From B25-G16 sp964549945 (lineage in GTDB: Bacteria; Desulfobacterota; DSM-4660; Desulfatiglandales; B25-G16): 64,000 nt of DNA. Shown here piece after piece: positions 9,167 to 17,734 of the stretch. The stretch lies in contig CAZJXD010000009.1 of assembly GCA_964549945.1 (NCBI GenBank), positions 28,555 to 92,554 of the forward strand, read 5' to 3'. Position 1 is the first letter of the stretch; the number at the start of each line of letters is the position of its first letter. The translations under genes were made by a program, and so were the position numbers. The notes beneath the pieces are model-generated. The model saw only the letters and a program-made list of their open reading frames with translations, made no database searches and was not told where the DNA came from.

Positions 9167-12100
9167 GTGCATTATGAAAGGTGGGTATTGAAGAAAACCA
9201 AGCTCATGTCTTTTTTTGGGAAAATACGCCTTATTTATAAGGAATATCTTTGTTTCCCTGAGATCTTTGTTGGCAAGAGCCCAAAGAGCGTTCCAACTGG
9301 CTCCCTGATTCTCTTTCCGCTCCAGGTCAATCAGCTTAACTGTGGCCTAACCGGTATTGTCGCCTTTAAAAGGGAAGAATCTATCGCACCCGAAGTTCCC
9401 ACTCACAGGATAGAATCGGTGATTCGTCACCTAAAGGGACATACCTACGGAAAGATACAAAGGAAAAAGGGAGATCTCGCAGAAATGTATCTGGGCGGAG
9501 AAAACCTTATCAGGGAGTCCCAAGATCTCATTGGCAACCTGAAAATCACCTCATCTCTTTATAAGATCTTCAAAGGGAAAACAATCAAGGAAAAACTCCA
9601 GAAGGCCTCGACTGTCTTGGGGGAGTTAATCAACGAGGAAGAAGGTGAACACCATAAGAGATTGAACATCCTCACCCCTGAGGAAAATGAGGTCATCACC
9701 AGGAGAATAGCCTTGCTCAAGGATATGGCCTGGTCTCTAAGGGAAGAGATCCTAAAGAACCTGGAGAAGATCGAGGATCTATCCTGGTTTCCCAATAGGG
9801 ATATGCCTTTTTTGGCCTTTGCCCGAATGAAGGATCTCAACACCCTCTTCAACAACCTGGATCGATTAGAGGTAAGGGGAAGGGACTCGGCAGGTATTTC
9901 CATTATTACGGTTGTAGAGGAAAAGGATTATCTCCGTTTTGAAAGGGCGCTGAAAGAAGGTTCATTGCTCCAGGAGTTTTCCGCCCGCCAGAAGGAGGAA
10001 ATCCTCATAAACAGGGCTATTGCCGTTCATGGGGATGATGGCAGCGTTTCCCTCACCTTCACTTACAAAATCGCCGCCCAGATCGGTCATCTGGGCGATA
10101 ATGTAAGATACCTAAGAAAACAGACCCATGATGATAGGATACTCCACTGTTTGATCACCCTTCCCAGTCTCTATCAGACCGCTATCGCCCATACGCGCTG
10201 GGCCTCTGTTGGGGAGATCACCGAAGCAAACTGTCACCCGGCTGACAACGTCGTTACCCGGGATAACGGCGAGCATGAATCCTATGGTTGTAAGGGAATT
10301 ATTCACGCCTTCCTCAATGGGGATATTGACAACTATCTCACCTTGAAAGACAAATTTGAAAACCAGACGAGAACATCCATCCCCGATCAGATCACGACCG
10401 ACACCAAGATCATACCCCTTCAGATACAACGATACTATGAAAAAGGGCACCCCCTTGAGGAATCATTCCGATTGGCTGTCAACGACTTCACGGGCTCCCA
10501 CGCCATAGCCATACACACCGACATTGCCCCGGGGAAGATCTTCCTGGCCCAGAGAGGCAGCGGTCAGACGCTTTTCGTCGGTTTAGGCAAAGAAGGCTAT
10601 ATTGCTGCCTCAGAGATCTATGGCCTTGTGGAAGAGACCTCCCGGTATATCAAGATGGAGGGCTATAAGACACCTCACGGGTTGCAGGGCAAAAACCAGG
10701 GACAGATATTCATCTTGGACCAGGACGCGCGGGGTGAACTCGAGGGCATCAGGGCGATGTATTACGACGGGACCCCTATCCACCTGTCTGAAGATCTTAT
10801 AAAGCAGACCGAGATTACCTCAAGGGATATCGACCGCCAGGATTTCCCCCACTACTTCCTGAAGGAGATCTTTGAATCTCCCGAATCAGTTGAAAAGACC
10901 GTTCAGAACAGATGGAGGATAATTCGGAAGAACAGAAAAAGGCATCCGGTGATAATCCTCGAGGATGAGGCCCTTCCCCCTCCCCTCGCAGAGGCCTTCC
11001 AACAAGAAAGGATAAAGAGGATCTTGCTTATAGGCCAGGGGACCGCGGGGGTTGCCGCCTGTGGTTGCGCCGAACTGCTCAGGTATTATCTTGCCGACAG
11101 CGGCATCACGGTTGCTCCCCTCAAGGCCTCAGAGTTCAGCGGTGATCTCACAAAAGAGGCCCTCAACGACACCCTGGTGGTCGCCATTACCCAATCGGGT
11201 ACCACCACGGATACCAATATGGCCGTTGACATGGCACGGGAACGCGGTGCCCACACGATGGCAATCGTCAACAGGCGTGATTCGGACATCACCTTCAAGG
11301 TAGAGGGGGTATTGTATACCAGCACGGGAAGGGATATCGAAATGTCCGTCGCCTCAACCAAGGCCTATTACTCTCAGATTGCAGCCGGTGCGATCCTCGG
11401 TCTCAAATTGGCGCAATTAACGGCAGCAAGGGATGATGACTTTATCCTCGGGGAGATTAGAAGGCTCATGAGGATTCCCTTCTTAATGAAAAAAATTCTG
11501 GAAAGCGAAGAGGATATTGCCCGGTCAGCTCATAGATTCGCGCCTACAAAAAAGTACTGGGCGGCCGTTGGCAGTGGCTACAATAAGATAGCCTCCGACG
11601 AGATCAGGATAAAGTTGAGTGAACTATGTTATAAGACGATCTCTTCGGACGTAATTGAGGACAAGAAGCATATTGACTTATCCTCAGAGCCTCTCATCTT
11701 CATCTGCGCTGCCGGCAGCAGGGGCCATGTAATAGGTGACATTGTCAAGGACACAGCCATATTCAAGGCCCATCAGGCCACCACCATTGTAATCGCCCCT
11801 GAGGGTGAGGAGCGCTTTACGCCCTATGCCGACTCGGTGCTCTATGTGCCGGAGATAGAGGAGCACTTTTCACCTATCCTCACTACCCTGGCAGGGCATC
11901 TCTGGGGCTACCATGCAGCGCGTGCAATCAATGAAGAATCCCGTTTTCTCTTTGATTTCAGGGAAGAGATGAGCAGCTATATTTCGGCATCTCTTCAAAA
12001 GGGCCTTGATATATACCAGACAGTGCTTGATAAGACCTTTCAGGAGAAAACTGCCAGATTTTCTTCCCACTTCAAGAAGAGACTCGGGGATAGACGTTAT

Positions 12101-12940
12101 ACTACGGCCATGGAACTAAAGGCCGCCTCTGATCTAACGCTCCTGCTGAAATATCTCTCCGGACGGCTCCCAATGTCTGATTTTGAGTTAGATTTCGGCG
12201 TGAGCGGTACCGCCCCCAATATGTTTGATGTGTTTTTCCGCTGTATCGGGGAGGCTATCGATGATATGGCGAGGCCCATCGATGCCATCAAGCACCAGGC
12301 CAAGACCGTGACTGTGGGAACGAGCAGGATATGGGAGCCAATCAAGGGGTTGCTATTTGAGACCCTGGAGAAAAACGGATTTGGTGTCAGCAGCCTTACC
12401 AACAAGAATGTTATTGTGGTAAAAAACCTTCAAGACATCATTGCCGAAATAAGGGGTGAAACCCTGTATAGGATACGCAACCTTACGTATACAGGTGAGC
12501 CGGTTGAGCACTCTCGAATTGAACTGGTGCACAAGAAAGGAACTGCTTCCAAGCTAAGATCCAGAGTGGAAAGGGATAACAGGCTTAAGGGAACGAAGAG
12601 GATCATCGTTAAGGCCGGAAATGTCTTCATCGGAAAGGGAAAGATCGACAACAGAAGCATCCTTGTCATCCCCCTCATAAAAAAGGGCCCCCACATCGAC
12701 CACCTCATGCTTCTCGAAGTAGATTTTAAGAAGGACATTGAGCTGCGAAAAAAGGTGAGGGCCCTCGGCGACAAATATGCCCACATCAAAAACATCGTTG
12801 AGGAGGTGGGCCTGGCCTGGAAGGATGAGTTCCTCGGTCTTCTCAACGTAGAGGATCTGTTTGGAAGATCAGCCGAAAAGATAGCGGAATTCATTATATC
12901 ATCCTCTTCTGCGTCCAAGCCCTCAGGAGAGGGTCGCTGA
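9167..12940 (+). CDS. Giant GlmS-like protein: class II glutaminase with insertion, two SIS domains, long C-terminal extension
   Basis: Related to glutamine:fructose-6-phosphate aminotransferase but about twice its length (1257 versus about 610 residues). CGLTGIVAF at residues 59-67 resembles the GlmS N-terminus, but the Cys would need proteolytic exposure because no start codon directly precedes it. About 120 helical residues separate this from the next glutaminase block LDRLEVRGRDSAG (231-243). HTRWASVGE at 342-350 and LNGDIDNY at 383-390 follow. PHYFLKEIFE near 561 matches the GlmS linker. SIS1 (about 615-750) has ITQSGTTTDT and VASTKAY; SIS2 spans about 790-925. Residues 930-1257 match nothing I know. 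The position after glmM supports amino-sugar work. The start is uncertain: GTG at 9167, TTG at 9188 or ATG at 9206. Confidence 0.75.
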   Translation: MHYERWVLKKTKLMSFFGKIRLIYKEYLCFPEIFVGKSPKSVPTGSLILFPLQVNQLNCGLTGIVAFKREESIAPEVPTHRIESVIRHLKGHTYGKIQRKKGDLAEMYLGGENLIRESQDLIGNLKITSSLYKIFKGKTIKEKLQKASTVLGELINEEEGEHHKRLNILTPEENEVITRRIALLKDMAWSLREEILKNLEKIEDLSWFPNRDMPFLAFARMKDLNTLFNNLDRLEVRGRDSAGISIITVVEEKDYLRFERALKEGSLLQEFSARQKEEILINRAIAVHGDDGSVSLTFTYKIAAQIGHLGDNVRYLRKQTHDDRILHCLITLPSLYQTAIAHTRWASVGEITEANCHPADNVVTRDNGEHESYGCKGIIHAFLNGDIDNYLTLKDKFENQTRTSIPDQITTDTKIIPLQIQRYYEKGHPLEESFRLAVNDFTGSHAIAIHTDIAPGKIFLAQRGSGQTLFVGLGKEGYIAASEIYGLVEETSRYIKMEGYKTPHGLQGKNQGQIFILDQDARGELEGIRAMYYDGTPIHLSEDLIKQTEITSRDIDRQDFPHYFLKEIFESPESVEKTVQNRWRIIRKNRKRHPVIILEDEALPPPLAEAFQQERIKRILLIGQGTAGVAACGCAELLRYYLADSGITVAPLKASEFSGDLTKEALNDTLVVAITQSGTTTDTNMAVDMARERGAHTMAIVNRRDSDITFKVEGVLYTSTGRDIEMSVASTKAYYSQIAAGAILGLKLAQLTAARDDDFILGEIRRLMRIPFLMKKILESEEDIARSAHRFAPTKKYWAAVGSGYNKIASDEIRIKLSELCYKTISSDVIEDKKHIDLSSEPLIFICAAGSRGHVIGDIVKDTAIFKAHQATTIVIAPEGEERFTPYADSVLYVPEIEEHFSPILTTLAGHLWGYHAARAINEESRFLFDFREEMSSYISASLQKGLDIYQTVLDKTFQEKTARFSSHFKKRLGDRRYTTAMELKAASDLTLLLKYLSGRLPMSDFELDFGVSGTAPNMFDVFFRCIGEAIDDMARPIDAIKHQAKTVTVGTSRIWEPIKGLLFETLEKNGFGVSSLTNKNVIVVKNLQDIIAEIRGETLYRIRNLTYTGEPVEHSRIELVHKKGTASKLRSRVERDNRLKGTKRIIVKAGNVFIGKGKIDNRSILVIPLIKKGPHIDHLMLLEVDFKKDIELRKKVRALGDKYAHIKNIVEEVGLAWKDEFLGLLNVEDLFGRSAEKIAEFIISSSSASKPSGEGR

Positions 12941-12987
12941 GGCCTTCGTCCTGAAACCATCCTAAATAGCATGAGAAAAATAACATC

Positions 12988-14751
12988 GTGCTGAGCAGGA
13001 AGCGTAGCGGATTCCCTATGGCATCCGAGGTGGAGAACATATATCAAGGTATCCGTCGCCAGATCGACGCCATCGAAACCTACTCCCTGGACTTTATCTT
13101 CTCCTCCCAAAGGCATCCATTCCTGGATGTGAAATCAATCATCGAGGGCTTTGAGGGTGAATGGCGGGCAATGAGACCCTTGCTCGAGCGGAAGGCCCTT
13201 GTGCATGAATTGGCCTCCATCCTCTTTCCGGAGAAGCCCTATGATCTCAAGATCGTCCAGCGCGTACGCGATATCTTCCTAAGCTCTCCTCCTCCTCCTC
13301 ACCCCCTGGTATTCATGGACGTTTGCATTGCGAAGATATTGGAAAAGACCTGGGGGAGATTTAGGAGGCGAGTTTCCCCACAATTGCTCCTTGAGCTGTT
13401 AAATTTCTACAAGCTCAGGAGCCCCGAGTTCCTGATCGCGATCAAGCCGATTCTACGAATCGTCTCAGATCGAAGACGAGCTCTCAGCCATTTAATACGA
13501 TCGAGCGCCTGTGAGGTGCTGGTCAATAATTATGAGAGCGAGGCCCTGTTTATCTTCATCTCATGCGCAACAGATCTCACGGAGGAGGAAAAACAAGCCT
13601 CCTTCCAAAGCCTCACCGCCTTTCAAAAGATCTATCGAAGGCTCCTGGAGTTGCACGTGGGAATCCCGGAAAAGGACCTCATTAGCCTGAGGTGGTTCGG
13701 GGTTTCTTATGATGAATTGCGGCAAAAGAGGGAACACAGGGATAGCCTTTCAAACCTGGTGAGGCGTTTCATCGAGCTTCTGGCGAGAAAGGATAAAGAC
13801 CGAGCGATTCCTATAGGACGTTATCTCGTCTTGAGATTCAACAATGAAGACATCCTCAGGATCATCCGCTATGAAGTAAGCAAGGACCCGGCCCTTTGCC
13901 CGGAAACGCCTATGACAAGATTCATTTACCGTCAAACCTATAAGATCATGAAGGAGTTCCGCGACAACTATATCCCACACGAGGTGGACAGGGAGGTGAC
14001 CCAGACGCTCTCCGAAACAGAGGCACATGCCATCAATACTATGCGCCTCGTCACCGTTGGTAAGGTGCCGGCGTCCGTGGTGCTAAAGGGGGTGCCGCAA
14101 GGCCCCCGACCGGCAAAAGGCTATGACATCCTTCCCCGGTTCATGGAAACCCTTCACAGGTTCAATCTCGAGGCCCTCTTTGAGCTCCGCTCGATTCACC
14201 CTGTTTCCCAGCACATATTCATTCTCCTGGCAAACATCGCCGATAACATGGAGCTGGGCAGGGACGAGCTCTTCCATTTCATATTCTATCTGGAAAATAT
14301 GCTCTTCTTTCTCCAGGAACTGGAGGAGTTAGACATCCCAGTGAAGCAAGATTCCGCCTATGGGCTCATCAAGAATCCCTACCAGCTTCATTCCCTGAAC
14401 ATGATCAGGGAGGGCACCTATTTTGCCTCAACCGGGTTGTGGTATCAAAACACGATACCCCCCAGCGTCATACGGTGTATTAGCCCATACGCCATTCCCA
14501 ACTGTGTGGGGGTGAGGGACCGCCACATCTTCTCGCAGATCTCCCTGGTAACCGGGGGCTTCAGGGGAACCCCCTTCGATTTGGACAGCACCAACAGGTA
14601 CGCATGGGATGATGAGCCAGAAAACTGTCTGTTCAGGCCCGGGTACTTTCAGATCACGATTCCCCAGTCCATCCTCGGTCGATGGGAAGAAACGCAGGCA
14701 ATACAACGGAGGGCTCTCGAGGAGCTGATTCAAAAAAAGCGGTGGAATTAA
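12988..14751 (+). CDS. Unrecognised 587-residue soluble protein
   Basis: I do not recognise the family. The protein is rich in leucine, arginine and glutamate, looks mostly helical, and has no signal peptide, clear membrane span or familiar catalytic motif. The C-terminal part changes character: residues about 455-550 hold several aromatic, proline and glycine segments such as GTYFASTGLWYQNT and TGGFRGTPFD, which look like a small folded domain. It begins 47 bases after the giant GlmS-like gene, so the two are probably an operon and may work together. The GTG at 12988 gives 587 residues; an in-frame ATG at 13018 is also possible. Coding bias and length support a real gene. Confidence 0.7.
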   Translation: MLSRKRSGFPMASEVENIYQGIRRQIDAIETYSLDFIFSSQRHPFLDVKSIIEGFEGEWRAMRPLLERKALVHELASILFPEKPYDLKIVQRVRDIFLSSPPPPHPLVFMDVCIAKILEKTWGRFRRRVSPQLLLELLNFYKLRSPEFLIAIKPILRIVSDRRRALSHLIRSSACEVLVNNYESEALFIFISCATDLTEEEKQASFQSLTAFQKIYRRLLELHVGIPEKDLISLRWFGVSYDELRQKREHRDSLSNLVRRFIELLARKDKDRAIPIGRYLVLRFNNEDILRIIRYEVSKDPALCPETPMTRFIYRQTYKIMKEFRDNYIPHEVDREVTQTLSETEAHAINTMRLVTVGKVPASVVLKGVPQGPRPAKGYDILPRFMETLHRFNLEALFELRSIHPVSQHIFILLANIADNMELGRDELFHFIFYLENMLFFLQELEELDIPVKQDSAYGLIKNPYQLHSLNMIREGTYFASTGLWYQNTIPPSVIRCISPYAIPNCVGVRDRHIFSQISLVTGGFRGTPFDLDSTNRYAWDDEPENCLFRPGYFQITIPQSILGRWEETQAIQRRALEELIQKKRWN

Positions 14752-15194
14752 TGGGAGGCCAGGACTCCCCCCGGAATCGGTACTTGTTGCGCCTTTCAAT
14801 GCCGGCTTGTGTCTCGCTTTTTTTCTCTTCTCTTCCACATTACGCAACCATCATATTGAACGGCTCTATGCAAATGCCCTATGATCGATAAAATAGGTTG
14901 ATAATGGCTTGAGACGGTTAAGAAGGTGAAAAAGCGGTTCTCTCTTGGCGGTTCAACACTCAAACGTTGTACCATGGAATGCTGTACACCGGGCCCAGCT
15001 AGTATCCCATGAAGGGAAGGCCTTCTTCCCTCTCTTTATTGGCGCACCGACGCTCTATCTCGCCTGACTTTAACCCTCCCTTCCACGCTCTCGATTTCTG
15101 CTCCCCCATAGTGAAAAATAACCTATTTTAAAAGCAGACAATGTGGTATCTTCCGATAACGTCAATCTTACAGTGCGAGCTGTAGGCACCCAGT
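14752..15194. other. Intergenic region before the ANTAR gene
   Basis: About 440 bases without a supported gene. It contains one terminator-like hairpin at 15013-15031 and an AT-rich patch near 15110-15135. I found no convincing promoter or known riboswitch. Confidence 0.5.
15013..15031 (+). terminator. Possible terminator hairpin
   Basis: AGGGAAG at 15013-15019 pairs with CTTCCCT at 15025-15031 across a 5-base loop, followed by a pyrimidine-rich run. It would end transcription from the GlmS-like operon before the ANTAR gene. Confidence 0.35.
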
Positions 15195-15905
15195 ATGGAT
15201 AAGGTCTCTCAGAAGACATATGATGGGTATATTAAGGCCCTTACCGATATAAGTAAGGCGATCACATCAGACAAATATTTAGAGGACATACTGAAGTTGA
15301 TTGTTATGGTTACTGCTCAGGTCACCGGGGTAGAGATCTGCTCTCTATGGTTGATAGAGGAAGACGAAAAAGGAAAAAGGGCAAGGCTTAAGGCCACCCA
15401 GGCCATTGACCCGGAATACGTGAAGGACAGGGTGCTCGGCTTAAACGAGGGCGTGGTGGGCTATGTGGCATCTACAAACAGGCCCCTTTTGGTAGAGGAT
15501 GTCTTAAAAGAGACACGATTTAAGGAGAAGGAGATGGCGAGGAAATTAGGCCTGGTGTCCATGCTCGGCGTACCCATGCATGTGAAGGAAGACAGGGTGA
15601 TCGGCGTGCTGGACTGTTTCACAGTCGAGCCACATACGTTCTCCGAAACCGAGATCAGTCTCATCACAACGGTTGCAAATCAAGCCGCCATTGCCATTGA
15701 AAACACACAGCTTATGGTCAGAACCAAGGTAATCGAGGAAGAGCTTGAAAAGAGAAAGCTGATTGATAGGGCAAAGGAGATATTGATGGCCAAGAAAGGC
15801 TTTTCAGCTGAAAAATCGTTCCGATGGATACAGAAAAAGAGCATGGATACACGGAAATCCATGAAGGAAATAGCCGAGGCGGTTATCATCTCACAGGATA
15901 TTTAA
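15195..15905 (+). CDS. GAF-ANTAR transcription antiterminator
   Basis: Residues about 20-175 form a GAF sensor domain (VEICSLWLIEEDE near 47, GEVVG-like LNEGVVGYVA near 88, the IENTQL end near 173). Residues about 180-232 match an ANTAR RNA-binding domain: ELEKRKLIDRAKEILM, then a second helix and SMKEIAEAVI. ANTAR proteins bind paired small hairpins in leader RNA and prevent termination; well-known members (NasR, AmiR, EutV) act on nitrogen or amine genes. The gene lies inside the glutamine-enzyme cluster, so those operons are natural candidate targets, which is inference. The ligand of the GAF domain is unknown. No strong Shine-Dalgarno site precedes the ATG. Confidence 0.88.
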   Translation: MDKVSQKTYDGYIKALTDISKAITSDKYLEDILKLIVMVTAQVTGVEICSLWLIEEDEKGKRARLKATQAIDPEYVKDRVLGLNEGVVGYVASTNRPLLVEDVLKETRFKEKEMARKLGLVSMLGVPMHVKEDRVIGVLDCFTVEPHTFSETEISLITTVANQAAIAIENTQLMVRTKVIEEELEKRKLIDRAKEILMAKKGFSAEKSFRWIQKKSMDTRKSMKEIAEAVIISQDI

Positions 15906-15908
15906 AAC

Positions 15909-15950
15909 TATCAAGTGAAAGCTCTTCACATCACGGGTAACTGCTTGATA
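15909..15950 (+). promoter_or_regulatory. Nested hairpin immediately after the ANTAR stop codon
   Basis: TATCAAG at 15909-15915 pairs with CTTGATA at 15944-15950, and an inner GTGAA/TTCAC hairpin (15915-15929) sits within. It could be a 3' end structure or part of a leader for the downstream purF-like/nadE genes. The inner loop does not cleanly match the ANTAR hexaloop pattern. Confidence 0.3.
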
Positions 15951-16034
15951 AATTGCTATCTTAAGGCTATTTTCTCAGGCAACAAGGTTTCATTGAGATT
16001 CAACCGCGGATTTATTGGCATGAGAAGATAAGCA

Positions 16035-16348
16035 ATGCCCAAACGCACCAATATTCCTAAGATCATGATTATCGGATCAGGCCGAACATCGTGGATGCCA
16101 TTAAGAACGGTAAGATCAAGCTGGCGATAAATACACCAAGCGGGAAGCTGAGCAAATACGATGACTCCTATATTCGAAAATCCGCGGTGAAATACAAGGT
16201 ACCCCACATTACCACTCTTGCGGCGGCCATGGCTGCGGTGAGGGGCATCGAGGCCTACCGAAACGACCATGGGCTTGTCAAACCGCTCCAGGCCTATCAT
16301 ATGGATATCAGCGGGTCTCCAGTTAAAACAGGAGGGGAGGGCAGATGA
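16035..16348 (+). pseudogene. Wrecked carB: first 16 codons joined out of frame to the C-terminal MGS domain
   Basis: ATG at 16035 encodes MPKRTNIPKIMIIGSG, nearly the N-terminus of the intact CarB at 59292 (MPKRNDIAKILIIGSG). The next sequence, in a different frame, encodes NIVDAIKNGKIKLAINTPSG and then KVPHITTLAAAMAAVRGIEA, which is the end of the CarB allosteric MGS-like domain. About 3.1 kb is missing and the frame is broken at the joint near 16078-16085. An AGGCC at the junction may reflect short-homology deletion. The frame ends in an ATGA overlap with the following PurF-like gene, as intact carB does with purF. Confidence 0.85.
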
Positions 16349-17724
16349 AATCGATGGCTGAGAACTGCGGGGTCTTCGGCGTTGTGCGGAACACGGATTG
16401 TGTTGAGGACATTTACAGGGGCCTTGATTTTCTCCAGCATAGGGGCCAGCAGTTCTGTGGTATCGCCACCTATGATGGAACCAGAATATATCTGATCACC
16501 CACTACGGTCAGGTTGGGAACACCTTTACCTCTCACGAGTTGGAGAGCTTCAAGGGCAACATGGGTATCGGGCACGTAAGCCTCAAGGAACGACAGCCCA
16601 TGATGTGGCAAGGCGCTGTTGGCGAGATCGCCGTTGCCTTCAGCGGGAATATCATAAACAGCGAGGAGCTGCTCGAGGAGATGAAGGACAGGGGGGAGGC
16701 CTTCTATCATGGCCTGGATATAGAGATCATCTCCAAGCTCATTATGCAGGAGAAGGATGTGCTCGCGGGGATCTCCAGGCTGGCCGAAACAATAAAAGGC
16801 TCGTACTCGCTTGTGGTGTTAAGCCAGAACGGCATATATGCTGCCAGGGACATTTATGGATTCAGGCCCCTTATGTTAGGGGAGGGCTCGGGTGCCTTTA
16901 TCGTCAGCTCCGAGTCGAGGGCCGTTCAGCATCTAGGGTTAAAGCGCCTCAGGGATGTAAGGCCGGGGGAGATCGTGTTTATCACCAAAAAGGGATTCGA
17001 GACCAAGCAACAGCTTAAAAGCCCCAGGAGGGCTCACTGTGCCTTTGAATGGGCGTACACGGCCAGCATGGACAGCAAGATCGACGGGCTCTGGGTTCAA
17101 GAGGCCAGAAACAACCTTGGCAAGAGCCTGGCGGAGAGGGATACGAGAGAGGGCGGCATTCATGCCGATCTAGTGGCACCAGTGCCGCTGTCAGGCATCG
17201 GCCACGCCCTTGGATATCACATGAGATCCGGGCTACAATACCAGGAGGTGTTTCTCTATAACCGATACGCGGATCGGAGCTATACCCAGCTCACTCAGGA
17301 GGATCGGGACAGGATGGCCAAGAAGAAGCTTTCCGTCTTGGAATATGCGATTCAGGATAAGATGATTGTGCTTTGCGATGATTCCATTGTTCGGGGGACC
17401 CAGATCAGGGAAAAGGTAAGAGAACTGAAGAACGCCGGGGCTAAAGGGGTTCATGTCCGAATCGCCTGTCCGCCCCTGATGTACCCCTGTGATTTCGGTA
17501 TATCAACCAGGACCTATGAAGAGCTTTTAGCCAGACAATACCTTCCCAATGGAAATATCACCTCCATGGATGAGCTCACGGCCCTGGAGGCCTGGGTTGC
17601 CGAGAGGATCGGCGCCGATTCGGTCAAGTACAACAGCCTGGAGGCCTTTGTCGAGGCGCTGAAGATGCCCGAGGAGAGCCTGTGTTTGCACTGCTGGGAT
17701 GGAAATTGGCCGTTCGAGCTATAG
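16345..17724 (+). CDS. Divergent amidophosphoribosyltransferase (PurF) paralogue
   Basis: Class II glutaminase plus phosphoribosyltransferase fold, 459 residues. The nucleophile position is Cys8 in ENCGVFG. Against the PurF at 62579, the glutaminase Arg-Tyr of GHVRYST is Ser-Leu here (GHVSLKE, residues 76-82), and the Asn of HNGN is Ser (FSGN, 99-102); the Asp at 125 is kept. The PRPP motif is VLCDDSIVRGTQ. The four Cys used for a 4Fe-4S cluster in Bacillus-type PurF appear in HCAFEW, CPPLMYPC and CLHC. So the cluster and PRPP site look intact while glutamine hydrolysis may be impaired or altered. It starts in an ATGA overlap with the carB remnant; nadE follows after 10 bases. The function is not known. 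Confidence 0.82.
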   Translation: MKSMAENCGVFGVVRNTDCVEDIYRGLDFLQHRGQQFCGIATYDGTRIYLITHYGQVGNTFTSHELESFKGNMGIGHVSLKERQPMMWQGAVGEIAVAFSGNIINSEELLEEMKDRGEAFYHGLDIEIISKLIMQEKDVLAGISRLAETIKGSYSLVVLSQNGIYAARDIYGFRPLMLGEGSGAFIVSSESRAVQHLGLKRLRDVRPGEIVFITKKGFETKQQLKSPRRAHCAFEWAYTASMDSKIDGLWVQEARNNLGKSLAERDTREGGIHADLVAPVPLSGIGHALGYHMRSGLQYQEVFLYNRYADRSYTQLTQEDRDRMAKKKLSVLEYAIQDKMIVLCDDSIVRGTQIREKVRELKNAGAKGVHVRIACPPLMYPCDFGISTRTYEELLARQYLPNGNITSMDELTALEAWVAERIGADSVKYNSLEAFVEALKMPEESLCLHCWDGNWPFEL

Positions 17725-17734
17725 GATCGACGCA

